A stretch of DNA of 64,000 nt from a candidate division WOR-3 bacterium (GTDB lineage Bacteria; Hydrothermota; Tepidihabitantia; Tepidihabitantales; Tepidihabitantaceae), in NCBI GenBank assembly GCA_039801085.1, contig JBDRTY010000001.1, positions 870,846 through 934,845 of the forward strand. The letters are read 5' to 3'. Positions 33,870-42,152 of this stretch are shown here, piece by piece. How positions within the stretch are numbered: the first letter of the stretch is position 1; every line of letters starts with the position of its first letter. The translations under genes were made by a program, and so were the position numbers. The notes under the pieces were generated by a model that ran no database searches, was not told where the DNA came from, and was given only the letters and a program-made list of their open reading frames with translations.

Positions 33870-35036
33870 ATGGATATCAAAACCGCGTGTATACATTATA
33901 GTTCGCCACAACTGAGTGAAGGTCCGGTAGTCAGTCCGATTTATCAGACCTCCACTTTCCGCTTCCGAGACTTTCAACACGGTGCAGATTTATTTGCAGG
34001 CAAAACTCACGGATATATTTACTCCCGGATGCTTAACCCCACGGTAGAACTGCTGGAAGACTGCATTGCCCGATTGGAAGGAGGCTTCAAGGCACTGGCG
34101 ACCGCGTCCGGTATGGCAGCGATCCATACTGTTTTTACCGGTTTGTGTTCTTCAGGCGATCACATCATCTGTTCGGAATCTGTATATGCCCCGACAGCCG
34201 GCCTGCTGCATAATTTTCTCAGTCGTTTAGGCATAACTTCTTCATTTATTGACAGTTCAGACATAGAGCAGGTAAAATCCGCATTTCAAACTAATACTAA
34301 ACTTGTATTTATCGAAACCCCGGGAAACCCGACACTGGTAGTCTCAGATATTGCCCAGATTGCCCGATTATGCCGGAACCGGGGAACCCTCCTTGTAGTT
34401 GATAATACTTTTTCGTCACCAATTCTGCAGCGGCCATTGGAACTGGGAGCCGATATCGTTATCCATTCTGTTACCAAATTCCTCAATGGTCATGCGGACG
34501 TAGTCGGAGGAATTATCGTTGTCCGGGACGAAAACCTTTACCAACAGTTGCGAAAAACTCTCAATTCTTTCGGGGGAGTAATGGCTCCGTTTGAAGCTTT
34601 TCTTGTTTTACGCGGAATCAAAACATTGGCACTGCGCATGGAACGCCACTGTGAAAATGCCCAGAAAATCGCTCAGTTTCTGGAGAACCACCCAAAGGTA
34701 AGCTGGGTCCGATATCCCGGACTCCCAACTCATCCCCAATATCAGCTGGCGAAAAGGCAGATGTCCCGTGCCGGCGGACTGATAGCGTTTGAACTCAAAG
34801 GAGGTCTTACTGCTGCCCAGCGTCTACTGAACGCTACCCACCTGTTTATCCTTGCGGTCAGCCTGGGGGGAGTCGAAAGCTTGATTCAGCACCCGGCTTC
34901 AATGACCCATGCTTCAATGCCTGTGGAACTGCGAATGCGGGCGGGAATTACTGACGGCTTGATAAGAGTTTCGGTGGGAATTGAAGATGTTAACGATTTA
35001 ATTGCCGATCTTGACCAGGCACTCCAGAAGGTCTGA
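33870..35036 (+). CDS. PLP-dependent transsulfuration enzyme (Cys/Met metabolism family)
   Basis: 388 residues with GGGG ahead of the ATG. Family motifs: 'YSRMLNPTVELLEDCIARLE' in part, 'ATASGMAAIHTV', the PLP-Lys K203 in 'IHSVTKFLNGHADVVGG', and 'SLGGVESLIQHPASMTHA'. Members include cystathionine gamma-synthase, cystathionine gamma-lyase and methionine gamma-lyase. The Cys that marks methionine gamma-lyase (YGCT) is replaced here (YAPT, residues 106-109), so a true methionine lyase is less likely. The substrate cannot be settled from the sequence. It stands alone before the divIVA operon. Confidence 0.88.
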   Translation: MDIKTACIHYSSPQLSEGPVVSPIYQTSTFRFRDFQHGADLFAGKTHGYIYSRMLNPTVELLEDCIARLEGGFKALATASGMAAIHTVFTGLCSSGDHIICSESVYAPTAGLLHNFLSRLGITSSFIDSSDIEQVKSAFQTNTKLVFIETPGNPTLVVSDIAQIARLCRNRGTLLVVDNTFSSPILQRPLELGADIVIHSVTKFLNGHADVVGGIIVVRDENLYQQLRKTLNSFGGVMAPFEAFLVLRGIKTLALRMERHCENAQKIAQFLENHPKVSWVRYPGLPTHPQYQLAKRQMSRAGGLIAFELKGGLTAAQRLLNATHLFILAVSLGGVESLIQHPASMTHASMPVELRMRAGITDGLIRVSVGIEDVNDLIADLDQALQKV

Positions 35037-35045
35037 CTTAGTTGC

Positions 35046-35073
35046 TTGACACTTATCCCGGCATGGATAGACT
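35046..35073 (+). promoter_or_regulatory. Promoter of the divIVA-ffh operon, leaderless arrangement
   Basis: TTGACA (35046-35051), 16-nt spacer, TAGACT (35068-35073). The predicted start is 35080, exactly the A of the divIVA ATG. Confidence 0.65.
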
Positions 35074-35079
35074 AAGAAT

Positions 35080-35550
35080 ATGGCATTAACACCCTTGGAG
35101 ATCCGCAAAAAGGCATTTGCCCTGTCATTGCGTGGTTATGCCCCGAAAGAAGTACGGGCATTTCTAACTGTAGTAGCCACTGAATTTGAGGAACTGCGCA
35201 AGGAACGTGCCACCCTGGCAGAAAAAGTTGATGAGCTTTCTGCGCGCGTTGCTGCTTACGAAAAAACTGAAAACCTCCTCAAAGAAACACTGCTCACCGC
35301 CCAGCAGGTTGCCGAAGAACTGAAAGCCAGCGCTGAGCGCGAACGGGCGCTTATGATTGAACAGGTTAAACAGGAAGCCGAACGTCTGCAGAGCGACCTG
35401 CAAGAACTGAAATCTCGACGTGCTCTCCTGTTAGATGAGATTCGCGGCATTGCAAACACTTACTTGGCGATAGTTGAAAGATTTGAAAAGGAAAACCATG
35501 ATCGGGTTGAAACAGAAAATTCAGGAAAGCGTTCAGGCAATAAGGAATAG
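35080..35550 (+). CDS. divIVA: DivIVA-domain coiled-coil protein
   Basis: 156 residues. The N-terminus 'LTPLEIRKKAFALSLRGYAP' followed by 'KEVRAFLTVVATEFEEL' is the DivIVA membrane-curvature domain, and residues 40-145 form a continuous coiled coil rich in Glu, Lys and Leu. DivIVA/GpsB proteins recruit growth and division proteins to curved membranes; they are best known in monoderms but occur in some diderm phyla. It begins a long operon, with its ATG at the predicted transcription start. The 3' end overlaps pnp by 53 nt. Confidence 0.82.
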   Translation: MALTPLEIRKKAFALSLRGYAPKEVRAFLTVVATEFEELRKERATLAEKVDELSARVAAYEKTENLLKETLLTAQQVAEELKASAERERALMIEQVKQEAERLQSDLQELKSRRALLLDEIRGIANTYLAIVERFEKENHDRVETENSGKRSGNKE

Positions 35551-36319
35551 AACCGCCTTCAAACCGGAGATCGGAATCATCCTCGGCACCGGACTCGGAC
35601 GTCTTGCAGATAATATTCAGGCTGATACTACCATTCCTTATGCTACGATCCCCCATTTCCCGATTCCAACCGTTGAAAGTCATGGCGGCCGGCTGATACT
35701 CGGTATGGTCAATAATCGACCGGTAGTGGCAATGCAGGGACGGGTTCATTATTATGAGGGTTATGAGCCTCAAGAAATCACCCATCCGATCCGGGTAATG
35801 AAGGAATTGGGCATTCATACACTGATCGTATCAAACGCTGCTGGCGGACTCAACCCTGAGTTTCAGGCTGGCGATATCGCCGTAATTACTGACCACATCA
35901 ACCTTACCAGCCTTAATCCCCTGCGTGGTCCCAATGATGAAACTCTCGGCCCACGATTCCCCGACATGTTCCAGTGTTATGACCCGACACTGATCGCCGT
36001 CGCCGAACAAACCGCTCGCGAACTCGGAATCCGGCTTGTAAAAGGTGTTTATGCCTGGTTAACTGGCCCAAATCTGGAAACCGGAGCAGAATACCGTTAT
36101 TTGCGAATTATCGGCGCCGACCTCGTCGGTATGTCTACTGTTCCGGAAACGATTGTTGCCCGTCATGCCGGACTTCGGGTTTTGGGATTCTCGGTAATTA
36201 CCGATATGGGCACTCCGGAACAGCTGAAACCCGTAGACTTGGCAACGGTATTAAAAGTCGCCAGCCAAGCTGAACCCCGTCTCACTAGGCTGGTATCAGA
36301 GTTAATTGGTAGAATTTGA
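35498..36319 (+). CDS. Purine nucleoside phosphorylase, trimeric class I type
   Basis: 273 residues from the ATG at 35498, which has AAAAGG upstream; an in-frame start 24 nt earlier is less likely. It cleaves purine nucleosides with phosphate in the salvage pathway. Motifs: 'GIILGTGLGRLADNIQ', 'GRVHYYEGY', 'VSNAAGGLNPEFQAGD' and 'GPNLETGAEYR'. The base-recognition position that is Asn in human PNP (ITN) is Asp here ('SVITDMG', codon 36203-36205), which may widen specificity to adenine nucleosides. The gene overlaps divIVA by 53 nt and the next gene's TTG start by 4 nt. Confidence 0.9.
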   Translation: MIGLKQKIQESVQAIRNRTAFKPEIGIILGTGLGRLADNIQADTTIPYATIPHFPIPTVESHGGRLILGMVNNRPVVAMQGRVHYYEGYEPQEITHPIRVMKELGIHTLIVSNAAGGLNPEFQAGDIAVITDHINLTSLNPLRGPNDETLGPRFPDMFQCYDPTLIAVAEQTARELGIRLVKGVYAWLTGPNLETGAEYRYLRIIGADLVGMSTVPETIVARHAGLRVLGFSVITDMGTPEQLKPVDLATVLKVASQAEPRLTRLVSELIGRI

Positions 36320-37080
36320 AAACCACAATCTACCTTCTACCGATGCTTGCTGTTTGTGCCATTACACTTTTTACCGCCTGCCCGAAACGTCAGGAAAAAC
36401 CGCCAGTACAACAGTCATCAGCTGCAGCACTCGAGCAGGCGCTCAAGCTCAAGCAGGAGAAAAAGTATCCGCAGGCACAGGAGGCGTTCACCTTTGTTAT
36501 CTTCAATTTCCCGGGCAGCACCGAGGCAGCCGATGCCCAGTTTCACCTCGCTGACTGTTATTTTCTGAGCCGGAATTATCAGCAGGCACAGAGTGAATTT
36601 GAATTTTACCTCAGTAATTACCCTCACGGCAGATATGAAGAAGAAGCCGCTTTCAAACTTGCGCTTTCCACCTTTCTGGCAGCACCGGGCCCCCATCAGG
36701 ACCAGACTCAGACTCGCCGTGCTCAGGAACTGTTCCTTGAATTTCTTGAGCGTTATCCGGAATCTGCTTTCCGCTCCAAAGTTCAAGAGGCACTTTCCCA
36801 GATTGATACTCGATTGGCTTACAACGATTTAGAAGCAGCCCGTCTCTACTTTAAAGCCGGAGAATACAAATCTGCTCTGGTCTACTACCAGTATATTCAA
36901 CAAACATGGCCTAATCTGACTTGGCAGTATGTAGATCGTTACCGGCTTGGTGTCTGTTATCTTGAAACTGGTGACACCGGAAAGGCAAAGCAGGTACTTT
37001 CCGAACTCGTTACCGACTCTGCACCGTTATCCGTTCTCCGCCCGGCACAGCGTCTGCTGAACCGGATTACCTCTCACTGA
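36316..37080 (+). CDS. TPR outer-membrane assembly lipoprotein, BamD/YbgF-like
   Basis: 254 residues from a TTG start overlapping the pnp stop (TTGA). A lipoprotein signal ends in the lipobox LFTAC (Cys at 22). TPR-type helical repeats follow ('LKLKQEKKYPQAQEAFTFVIF', core cited; 'YYQYIQQTWPNLTWQYVDRY'). The pattern resembles BamD/YfiO and the tol-associated YbgF, which dock other barrel-assembly factors. An Omp85 barrel is encoded at 44.4-46 kb, which supports BamD-like work, but sequence alone cannot separate BamD from other TPR lipoproteins. It is followed by nadD with a 1-nt overlap. Confidence 0.72.
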   Translation: MKTTIYLLPMLAVCAITLFTACPKRQEKPPVQQSSAAALEQALKLKQEKKYPQAQEAFTFVIFNFPGSTEAADAQFHLADCYFLSRNYQQAQSEFEFYLSNYPHGRYEEEAAFKLALSTFLAAPGPHQDQTQTRRAQELFLEFLERYPESAFRSKVQEALSQIDTRLAYNDLEAARLYFKAGEYKSALVYYQYIQQTWPNLTWQYVDRYRLGVCYLETGDTGKAKQVLSELVTDSAPLSVLRPAQRLLNRITSH

Positions 37081-37685
37081 TGCGTCTTGGAATCTTGGGC
37101 GGTTGTTTTGATCCAATCCATTTCGGACACCTCCTCGTAGCAGAGGATGTTTTCGAACAGCTGCAGCTTGACCGGATTCTATTCATCCCGACTTTCTGTC
37201 CACCCCGGCGTCCGGCACCGGCTGCAACCTTCCTTCATCGGGTCCAGATGGTCAGCAGAGCGATAAAAGGCGATCGACGCTTTCGGCTCTGCCGGCTGGA
37301 AGAAAAACTTCCCTGTCCTTCCTATACAGTCAACACGCTTCAGGCACTACATCAGGTTTATCCCGGTGCAAGATTTTATCTTATCATCGGCTTTGACCAG
37401 TATCACACTATCCACACCTGGCATCAACCGGAAAAACTCACACGACTTGCTCAACTGATCGTCGTCAGCCGCCCCGGTGTGTCCCGACCACCGCTCTATC
37501 CCCAGCACCAGCCTCATCGGGTAAAACTGCTTGATGTTATCCCGGTCGGAATTTCTGCTCGGATCATCCGCCAGCGGTTGGCTCTGAACAAGTCCATCCG
37601 GTACCTAGTACCACCGGTGGTAGCACAGTATATTTACCGTCATCGTCTGTATTTAAATAAAAAAACAAAGGAGGAACTGTGTTAA
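37080..37685 (+). CDS. nadD: Nicotinate-nucleotide adenylyltransferase
   Basis: 201 residues. It adenylates nicotinate mononucleotide to deamido-NAD in NAD biosynthesis. The nucleotidyltransferase motif 'GILGGCFDPIHFGHLLVAED' with its HxGH core lies at residues 4-23, followed by 'FYLIIGFDQYHTIHTWHQ' and 'GISARIIRQRL' (the ISSTxxR-type motif). The ATG shares one nt with the previous stop. The 3' end overlaps the yajC GTG start by 7 nt. Confidence 0.93.
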   Translation: MRLGILGGCFDPIHFGHLLVAEDVFEQLQLDRILFIPTFCPPRRPAPAATFLHRVQMVSRAIKGDRRFRLCRLEEKLPCPSYTVNTLQALHQVYPGARFYLIIGFDQYHTIHTWHQPEKLTRLAQLIVVSRPGVSRPPLYPQHQPHRVKLLDVIPVGISARIIRQRLALNKSIRYLVPPVVAQYIYRHRLYLNKKTKEELC

Positions 37686-37999
37686 ATATCGCTTTTGCCC
37701 AGAACCAGACTCAGCCCCAGTCAGGTGGTGGCCTGGGTTTTATCGGCAGCATACTGCCCCTGATCCTCATACTTGTCGTACTCTACTTTCTTATCATTCT
37801 TCCCCAGCAGCGACGTCAAAAAAAGCATCAGGAGATGCTCGCCAGCCTCAAGCGTGGCGACCGGGTAGTTTTCGCCTCCGGCATTCTCGGTGTCATTACC
37901 AATGTGAAAGAAAACACATTTATCGTCAAAATTGCCGAAAACACGGAAGTCGAAGTAGAAAAGAGTGCGATCGCCTACAAAATCGGCTCTTCCAGCTAA
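37679..37999 (+). CDS. yajC: Preprotein translocase accessory subunit YajC
   Basis: 106 residues from a GTG start with GGAGG upstream. One membrane helix at about residues 22-42 ('IGSILPLILILVVLYFLIIL') is followed by the YajC signature 'PQQRRQKKHQEMLASLKRGD' and a small beta domain ('ITNVKENTFIVKIAENTEVE'). YajC binds SecDF and assists protein export. Its usual neighbours secD and secF are not here; def and fmt follow instead. Confidence 0.93.
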   Translation: MLNIAFAQNQTQPQSGGGLGFIGSILPLILILVVLYFLIILPQQRRQKKHQEMLASLKRGDRVVFASGILGVITNVKENTFIVKIAENTEVEVEKSAIAYKIGSSS

Positions 38000-38008
38000 G
38001 TAAGATTG

Positions 38009-38563
38009 ATGTCAACTCGAACTGACCCTCAGGAATATCCCGGAACAAATCGCCGGATTGTCCTCTATGGAAACCCGGCACTGCGCACAATCACTGCACC
38101 AATTCGGGAGATAACGCCGGAAATCCTGCGTCTGGCAGCTGATCTTCAAGCCACCCTGAAAGCATCTGAAGGAATCGGACTGGCAGCAAACCAAATCGGA
38201 GTCCCGGTTTCTGCATTCGTGCTCGCACCCTGGCAGGCTGATGTTGACCTGCCGCTGACATTTATCCTCAACCCCGAAATCATCAGAACTGAAGGTCTCA
38301 TTGAAGAAGAAGAAGGCTGCCTCTCCCTGCCCGGCATCTTTGAAGTCATCCCGCGCCCGGAAATGGTAGAGGTTCGTGGAATTGACCTCCGGGGACATGA
38401 AATTCATCTTCAGGCAACAGGACTGCTTGCCCGGGCGATTGTCCATGAATTCGAGCACCTTCGGGGGATTCTGTTCATCGACCACATCAGTGAACTCCGG
38501 CGTCAACTTTTACAGGCAAGACTCAACGCACTTCAGGAAACTGAACTTCGACAATGCGGTTAG
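38009..38563 (+). CDS. def: Peptide deformylase
   Basis: 184 residues from the ATG at 38009 (an adjacent TTG at 38006 is also possible). It removes the formyl group from nascent proteins, using a metal held by a Cys and two His. All three signature motifs are visible: 'GIGLAANQIG', 'EGCLSLP' and the HExxH 'IVHEFEHLRGILFID'. It overlaps fmt by 10 nt, the classic def-fmt pair in which one enzyme removes what the other adds. Confidence 0.95.
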   Translation: MSTRTDPQEYPGTNRRIVLYGNPALRTITAPIREITPEILRLAADLQATLKASEGIGLAANQIGVPVSAFVLAPWQADVDLPLTFILNPEIIRTEGLIEEEEGCLSLPGIFEVIPRPEMVEVRGIDLRGHEIHLQATGLLARAIVHEFEHLRGILFIDHISELRRQLLQARLNALQETELRQCG

Positions 38564-39483
38564 TCTTCTTCGGCTCCGGAACATTCGCTCTGCCCGCACT
38601 CAGGGCACTGAAAAACTCAACTCATGAGCTTCTCGCGGTAATCACTGCTCCCCCAGCACCTCAGGGCCGGGGTTTGAAGACCCTCCCCACTCCGGTCGCC
38701 CAGCTTGCTGCTGAATTAGGTATCCCTACATTAACTCCTGAATCCCCGAACTCGGAGCAGTTCCTGGCTCGCCTGCGGGAACTGTCACCGGACTGCGGGG
38801 TAATTGTTGATTATGGATATATCCTCAAACCCGCTCTTCTCACCATTCCGGTGCACGGCTTTATCAATCTGCACCCTTCGCTCCTCCCCCGTTATCGCGG
38901 TCCGGCACCAATTCCCCGGCAGCTGATGGAAGGATGTGAACTGACCGGCGTTACCATATTCCAGCTGGACTCGGGCATTGATACCGGCGACATCCTGAAT
39001 CAGGTTGAACTGCCAATCCTGCCGGATGAAACCGCAGGCGAACTGGCACTCCGTCTGGCAGAGAAGGGCGCTGAACTTCTTTGCATAACTCTTGACCAGA
39101 TTTCTACCGGCAATGTCCAAAGGATACCTCAGAACCCCGCGCTTGCCTCCCGGGCACCGAAAATCACTAAATCTGAACGCTGGATTGACTGGCGCCGGCC
39201 GGCACAGGAGATTCATAACCACATCCGGGCGCTTGCGCCCCAACCCGGCGCCCTCACCAGATTTCGCAACCGGGACCTGCAGATTCTCCGTTCCCGAAAA
39301 GTCAGCGCATCAAATCCGGAAACACCCGGTGCCATCATCACTGATAAAAACCGCCTTATTGTTGCTGCCGGAACCGACCGGATTGAAATACTTGAACTTA
39401 AACCTGCGGGAGGTAAAATCATAACCGGCAGAGACTTCATCAACGGCTATCATCCGCAACCGGGTGAAATAATAGGAGTCTGA
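38554..39483 (+). CDS. fmt: Methionyl-tRNA formyltransferase
   Basis: 309 residues, the standard length. It formylates initiator Met-tRNA using 10-formyl-tetrahydrofolate (made by FolD, also encoded here). The N-terminus 'VFFGSGTFALPALRAL', the catalytic 'FINLHPSLLPRYRGPAPIPR' and 'LDSGIDTGDIL' are typical, with the C-terminal OB-like domain containing 'VIAAG'-type strands. It starts inside the def gene and is followed by the PASTA gene after 1 nt. Confidence 0.95.
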   Translation: MRLVFFGSGTFALPALRALKNSTHELLAVITAPPAPQGRGLKTLPTPVAQLAAELGIPTLTPESPNSEQFLARLRELSPDCGVIVDYGYILKPALLTIPVHGFINLHPSLLPRYRGPAPIPRQLMEGCELTGVTIFQLDSGIDTGDILNQVELPILPDETAGELALRLAEKGAELLCITLDQISTGNVQRIPQNPALASRAPKITKSERWIDWRRPAQEIHNHIRALAPQPGALTRFRNRDLQILRSRKVSASNPETPGAIITDKNRLIVAAGTDRIEILELKPAGGKIITGRDFINGYHPQPGEIIGV

Positions 39484-39484
39484 A

Positions 39485-40231
39485 ATGAACAAAAGAGGCA
39501 AAAAGGGTGTGCGCGTATTAATCTGGTTTCTGGTGATCCTCATCCTCGCCGGCCTGATTCTGCTTTTCAACAATATAATCATGCCCCTGATCATTCAGAA
39601 GGGCACGGAAATTGAGGTACCAAACCTTATTGGAACAACCCGGGAAGAGGCGATCCAGACCCTGAACCGGATTGGCCTGCAGCCCGGAGAAATCCGGCCA
39701 GTACCCAATGACTCCATCCCTCCGAACCGGGTGGCTGCCCAATATCCCCGTGCCGGGCGCCGCGTCAAAGCCGGGAGGCAAATCGATCTCGACATCAGCA
39801 CCGGTTCCGGACTCGTTCGTATTCCCAACCTTGAAGGTCTGCCAGCAGCAAACGCCATTACCACCCTCCAGCGTCTGGGATTTGTCGTTACGCGGGTAGA
39901 TTCAATCCGTTCTCCTGCAGTTCCTGCGGGACGGGTGGTTGCCACCTCTCCTCCATTTGGTTCCCAGGTCCGACAGGGAACGGAGATTACACTCAGCGTC
40001 TCCACAAAAACCGGCACCTTTCCCATGCCCAACCTCACCGGCTTAAATATCGAGACCGCAAGAGGCATACTTGCCGCCCATGGTCTGAAACTCACCCAGC
40101 TCAAGTACGCTGTCAGTTCCGAACCCGAAGGAACAATTCTGTTCCAGTATCCGGAGGAAGGAATGCCGGTGATCACGGGTGATACAGTAAGTCTGCTTGT
40201 CGCTCAAAGCGCAAAGGAAAACAGCCGGTGA
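39485..40231 (+). CDS. PASTA-domain membrane protein
   Basis: 248 residues. A short basic N-terminus is followed by a membrane helix (about 10-32, 'VLIWFLVILILAGLILLF'), then three PASTA domains: about 42-108 ('IEVPNLIGTTREEAIQTL'), 110-178 ('VRIPNLEGLPAANAITTL') and 180-245 ('FPMPNLTGLNIETARGIL'). PASTA domains bind muropeptides and occur in Ser/Thr kinases and penicillin-binding proteins; here neither enzyme is fused. A role in sensing or binding peptidoglycan is inferred. It overlaps rpe by 4 nt. Confidence 0.88.
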   Translation: MNKRGKKGVRVLIWFLVILILAGLILLFNNIIMPLIIQKGTEIEVPNLIGTTREEAIQTLNRIGLQPGEIRPVPNDSIPPNRVAAQYPRAGRRVKAGRQIDLDISTGSGLVRIPNLEGLPAANAITTLQRLGFVVTRVDSIRSPAVPAGRVVATSPPFGSQVRQGTEITLSVSTKTGTFPMPNLTGLNIETARGILAAHGLKLTQLKYAVSSEPEGTILFQYPEEGMPVITGDTVSLLVAQSAKENSR

Positions 40232-40881
40232 AAGTCCGGATCTCGGCTTCGATTCTTGACTGTGACTTTACCCGCCTGGGACAGGAACTGAATGCGGTGC
40301 TGGATGCAGGTGTTGATGCGATTCATCTGGACATAATGGATGGACACTTCGTCCCCAATCTCAGCTTCGGCACTCCGATTGTCCAGGCGGTGCGGCGCGC
40401 AGTTCCACTGCCGATCTACGCCCATCTCATGGTCAGTGAACCCGAGAAAATGATTCCCCGGTTTGTCTCCTGCTCGGACTATCTCATCTTTCACATTGAA
40501 GCGACATGCCAGCCGGAAAACTGCATTGCAGCAATCCGCAATTCGGGACGTCTGCCCGGTATCTCACTTAATCCGGACACGCCGGTAGAAAGAATCATTC
40601 CTCTGCTCCCACGCCTTGAAGATGTTCTGCTCATGAGCGTATTTCCCGGCTTCGGCGGCCAGCAGTTCATCCCCGAATCACTGAACCGGATTGCGCAACT
40701 CGCAAAGCTGCGTCGCGAATCCGGACTGAGTTTCACCATTTCAGTAGATGGTGGTGTCACGCCAGCGAACGCCGGTGATATCGTCCGGGCAGGTGCCGAC
40801 ATTCTCATCGCGGGCAGTGCCATCTTCCGCAGCAGCAATTACCGAGAAACAGTAAAAGCGCTCAGATGTTTGAACTCCTGA
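40228..40881 (+). CDS. rpe: Ribulose-phosphate 3-epimerase
   Basis: 217 residues from a GTG start overlapping the PASTA stop. It interconverts ribulose-5-phosphate and xylulose-5-phosphate in the pentose phosphate pathway. Motifs: 'ISASILDCDFTRLGQEL', 'VDAIHLDIMDGHFVPNLSFG' (core), 'YAHLMVSEPE' and 'SVDGGVTPANA'. The loop usually written SVNPGFGGQ reads SVFPGFGGQ here, a substitution at an otherwise conserved Asn. The 3' end overlaps ffh by 16 nt. Confidence 0.93.
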   Translation: MKVRISASILDCDFTRLGQELNAVLDAGVDAIHLDIMDGHFVPNLSFGTPIVQAVRRAVPLPIYAHLMVSEPEKMIPRFVSCSDYLIFHIEATCQPENCIAAIRNSGRLPGISLNPDTPVERIIPLLPRLEDVLLMSVFPGFGGQQFIPESLNRIAQLAKLRRESGLSFTISVDGGVTPANAGDIVRAGADILIAGSAIFRSSNYRETVKALRCLNS

Positions 40882-42152
40882 GCCAGCGTCTGGTCGAACT
40901 CCAGCGCAAACTCATGGGCCGGGGCAGACTCGGCCCGCAGGAAATAAACCGGGCGCTGGCAGAAATCCGGACAATTCTGCTTGACGCTGATGTCAACTAC
41001 AAGGTCGTAGGCCAGTTTATCCGTGCAATAGAGACGCGTCTGAAGGAGCAAGACATCACCGCCAGCATCAAACCGGGCGAACTTGTCAATTATACCGTGT
41101 ATCAGGAACTGGTTCATCTTCTGGGAGATGCGACACCGAAACTGGAGCTTAATTCCGTGCCGGCGGTCATCAGCCTGATCGGACTGCAGGGCACTGGTAA
41201 AACAACCCTTGCCGGCAAACTGGCGGTCCGTTTCAGAAATCGCCGTCCCCTCCTCGTCGCCTGTGACCCAAAACGCCCGGCTGCCGTCAGTCAGCTGCAG
41301 GCAATTGCTCAACGCGCCCAATGTGACTTTCAGCCCGTAACCGGTGATGTTCTTGCCACCTGCCTTGCCGCCCGGGAACGGGCACAGGCCCACCACCATG
41401 GAATCATTATCCTCGATACCGCGGGCCGGCTTCACATTGATGAAGAGATGATGTCCGAACTGCTGGCAATTGAAAAACATGTCCTTCCCGATGCCACCCT
41501 GCTGGTCCTCGACGGCATGATCGGCCAGGATGCAGTAATTCAGGCAACTGAGTTCACCCGGCAGCTGAAAGTTACCGGCTGCTGCTTCACCAAACTGGAC
41601 GGCGATGCCCGTGGAGGCGCAGTCCTCTCGGTCCGTCAGGTCACCGGACTGCCGGTATACTTCATTTCGGCAGGTGAGAAACTTGAAGACCTGGAGGAAT
41701 TTCATCCCGACCGGATTGCTGCCCGCATCCTTGGTATGGGAGACATCCGGACCCTCGCCGAGAAGGTCCAGTCGGTTACCCAGCCACAGCAGCAACAGGA
41801 ACTGGCACAGAAATTTCTCAAAGGCAAATTTGACCTGGAGGACTTTCTGAACCAGCTGCGCACCGTCCGGAAAATGGGCTCACTTTCCAAACTGCTGGCA
41901 CTGATGCCGGGTGCAGGAAACATTGAGGTTGACGAAAAAGAGTTCATCCGGGTTGAAGCGATTATCCAATCAATGACCCCGGAAGAACGCCGCAACCCGG
42001 ACATCATCAACGGCTCCAGACGTCAGCGTATCGCCCGCGGCTCCGGAACCTCGGTAGCCGATGTCAACAACCTCCTGAAGGAGTTCTATCAGGCACGGGA
42101 ACTTGCCCGCAAACTTTCTTCAGGTAAACTCCCCAAAATGCGCCGGCACTGA
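40866..42152 (+). CDS. ffh: Signal recognition particle protein Ffh
   Basis: 428 residues (E. coli 453; the shorter C-terminal tail accounts for the difference). It binds signal sequences and the SRP RNA and delivers ribosomes to FtsY. N domain about 1-85; GTPase with P-loop 'GLQGTGKTTLAGKLA', 'DTAGRLHIDEEMM' and 'TKLDGDARGGA'; M domain after about residue 300 with the RNA-binding 'RQRIARGSGTSVADVNNLL'. It ends the operon that starts at divIVA. I found no SRP RNA gene in the 450 nt downstream. Confidence 0.95.
   Translation: MFELLSQRLVELQRKLMGRGRLGPQEINRALAEIRTILLDADVNYKVVGQFIRAIETRLKEQDITASIKPGELVNYTVYQELVHLLGDATPKLELNSVPAVISLIGLQGTGKTTLAGKLAVRFRNRRPLLVACDPKRPAAVSQLQAIAQRAQCDFQPVTGDVLATCLAARERAQAHHHGIIILDTAGRLHIDEEMMSELLAIEKHVLPDATLLVLDGMIGQDAVIQATEFTRQLKVTGCCFTKLDGDARGGAVLSVRQVTGLPVYFISAGEKLEDLEEFHPDRIAARILGMGDIRTLAEKVQSVTQPQQQQELAQKFLKGKFDLEDFLNQLRTVRKMGSLSKLLALMPGAGNIEVDEKEFIRVEAIIQSMTPEERRNPDIINGSRRQRIARGSGTSVADVNNLLKEFYQARELARKLSSGKLPKMRRH

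Noticed and set aside
40839..41795. 318-codon minus-strand ORF
   Set aside because: Antisense shadow of ffh, which has all GTPase and M-domain motifs.
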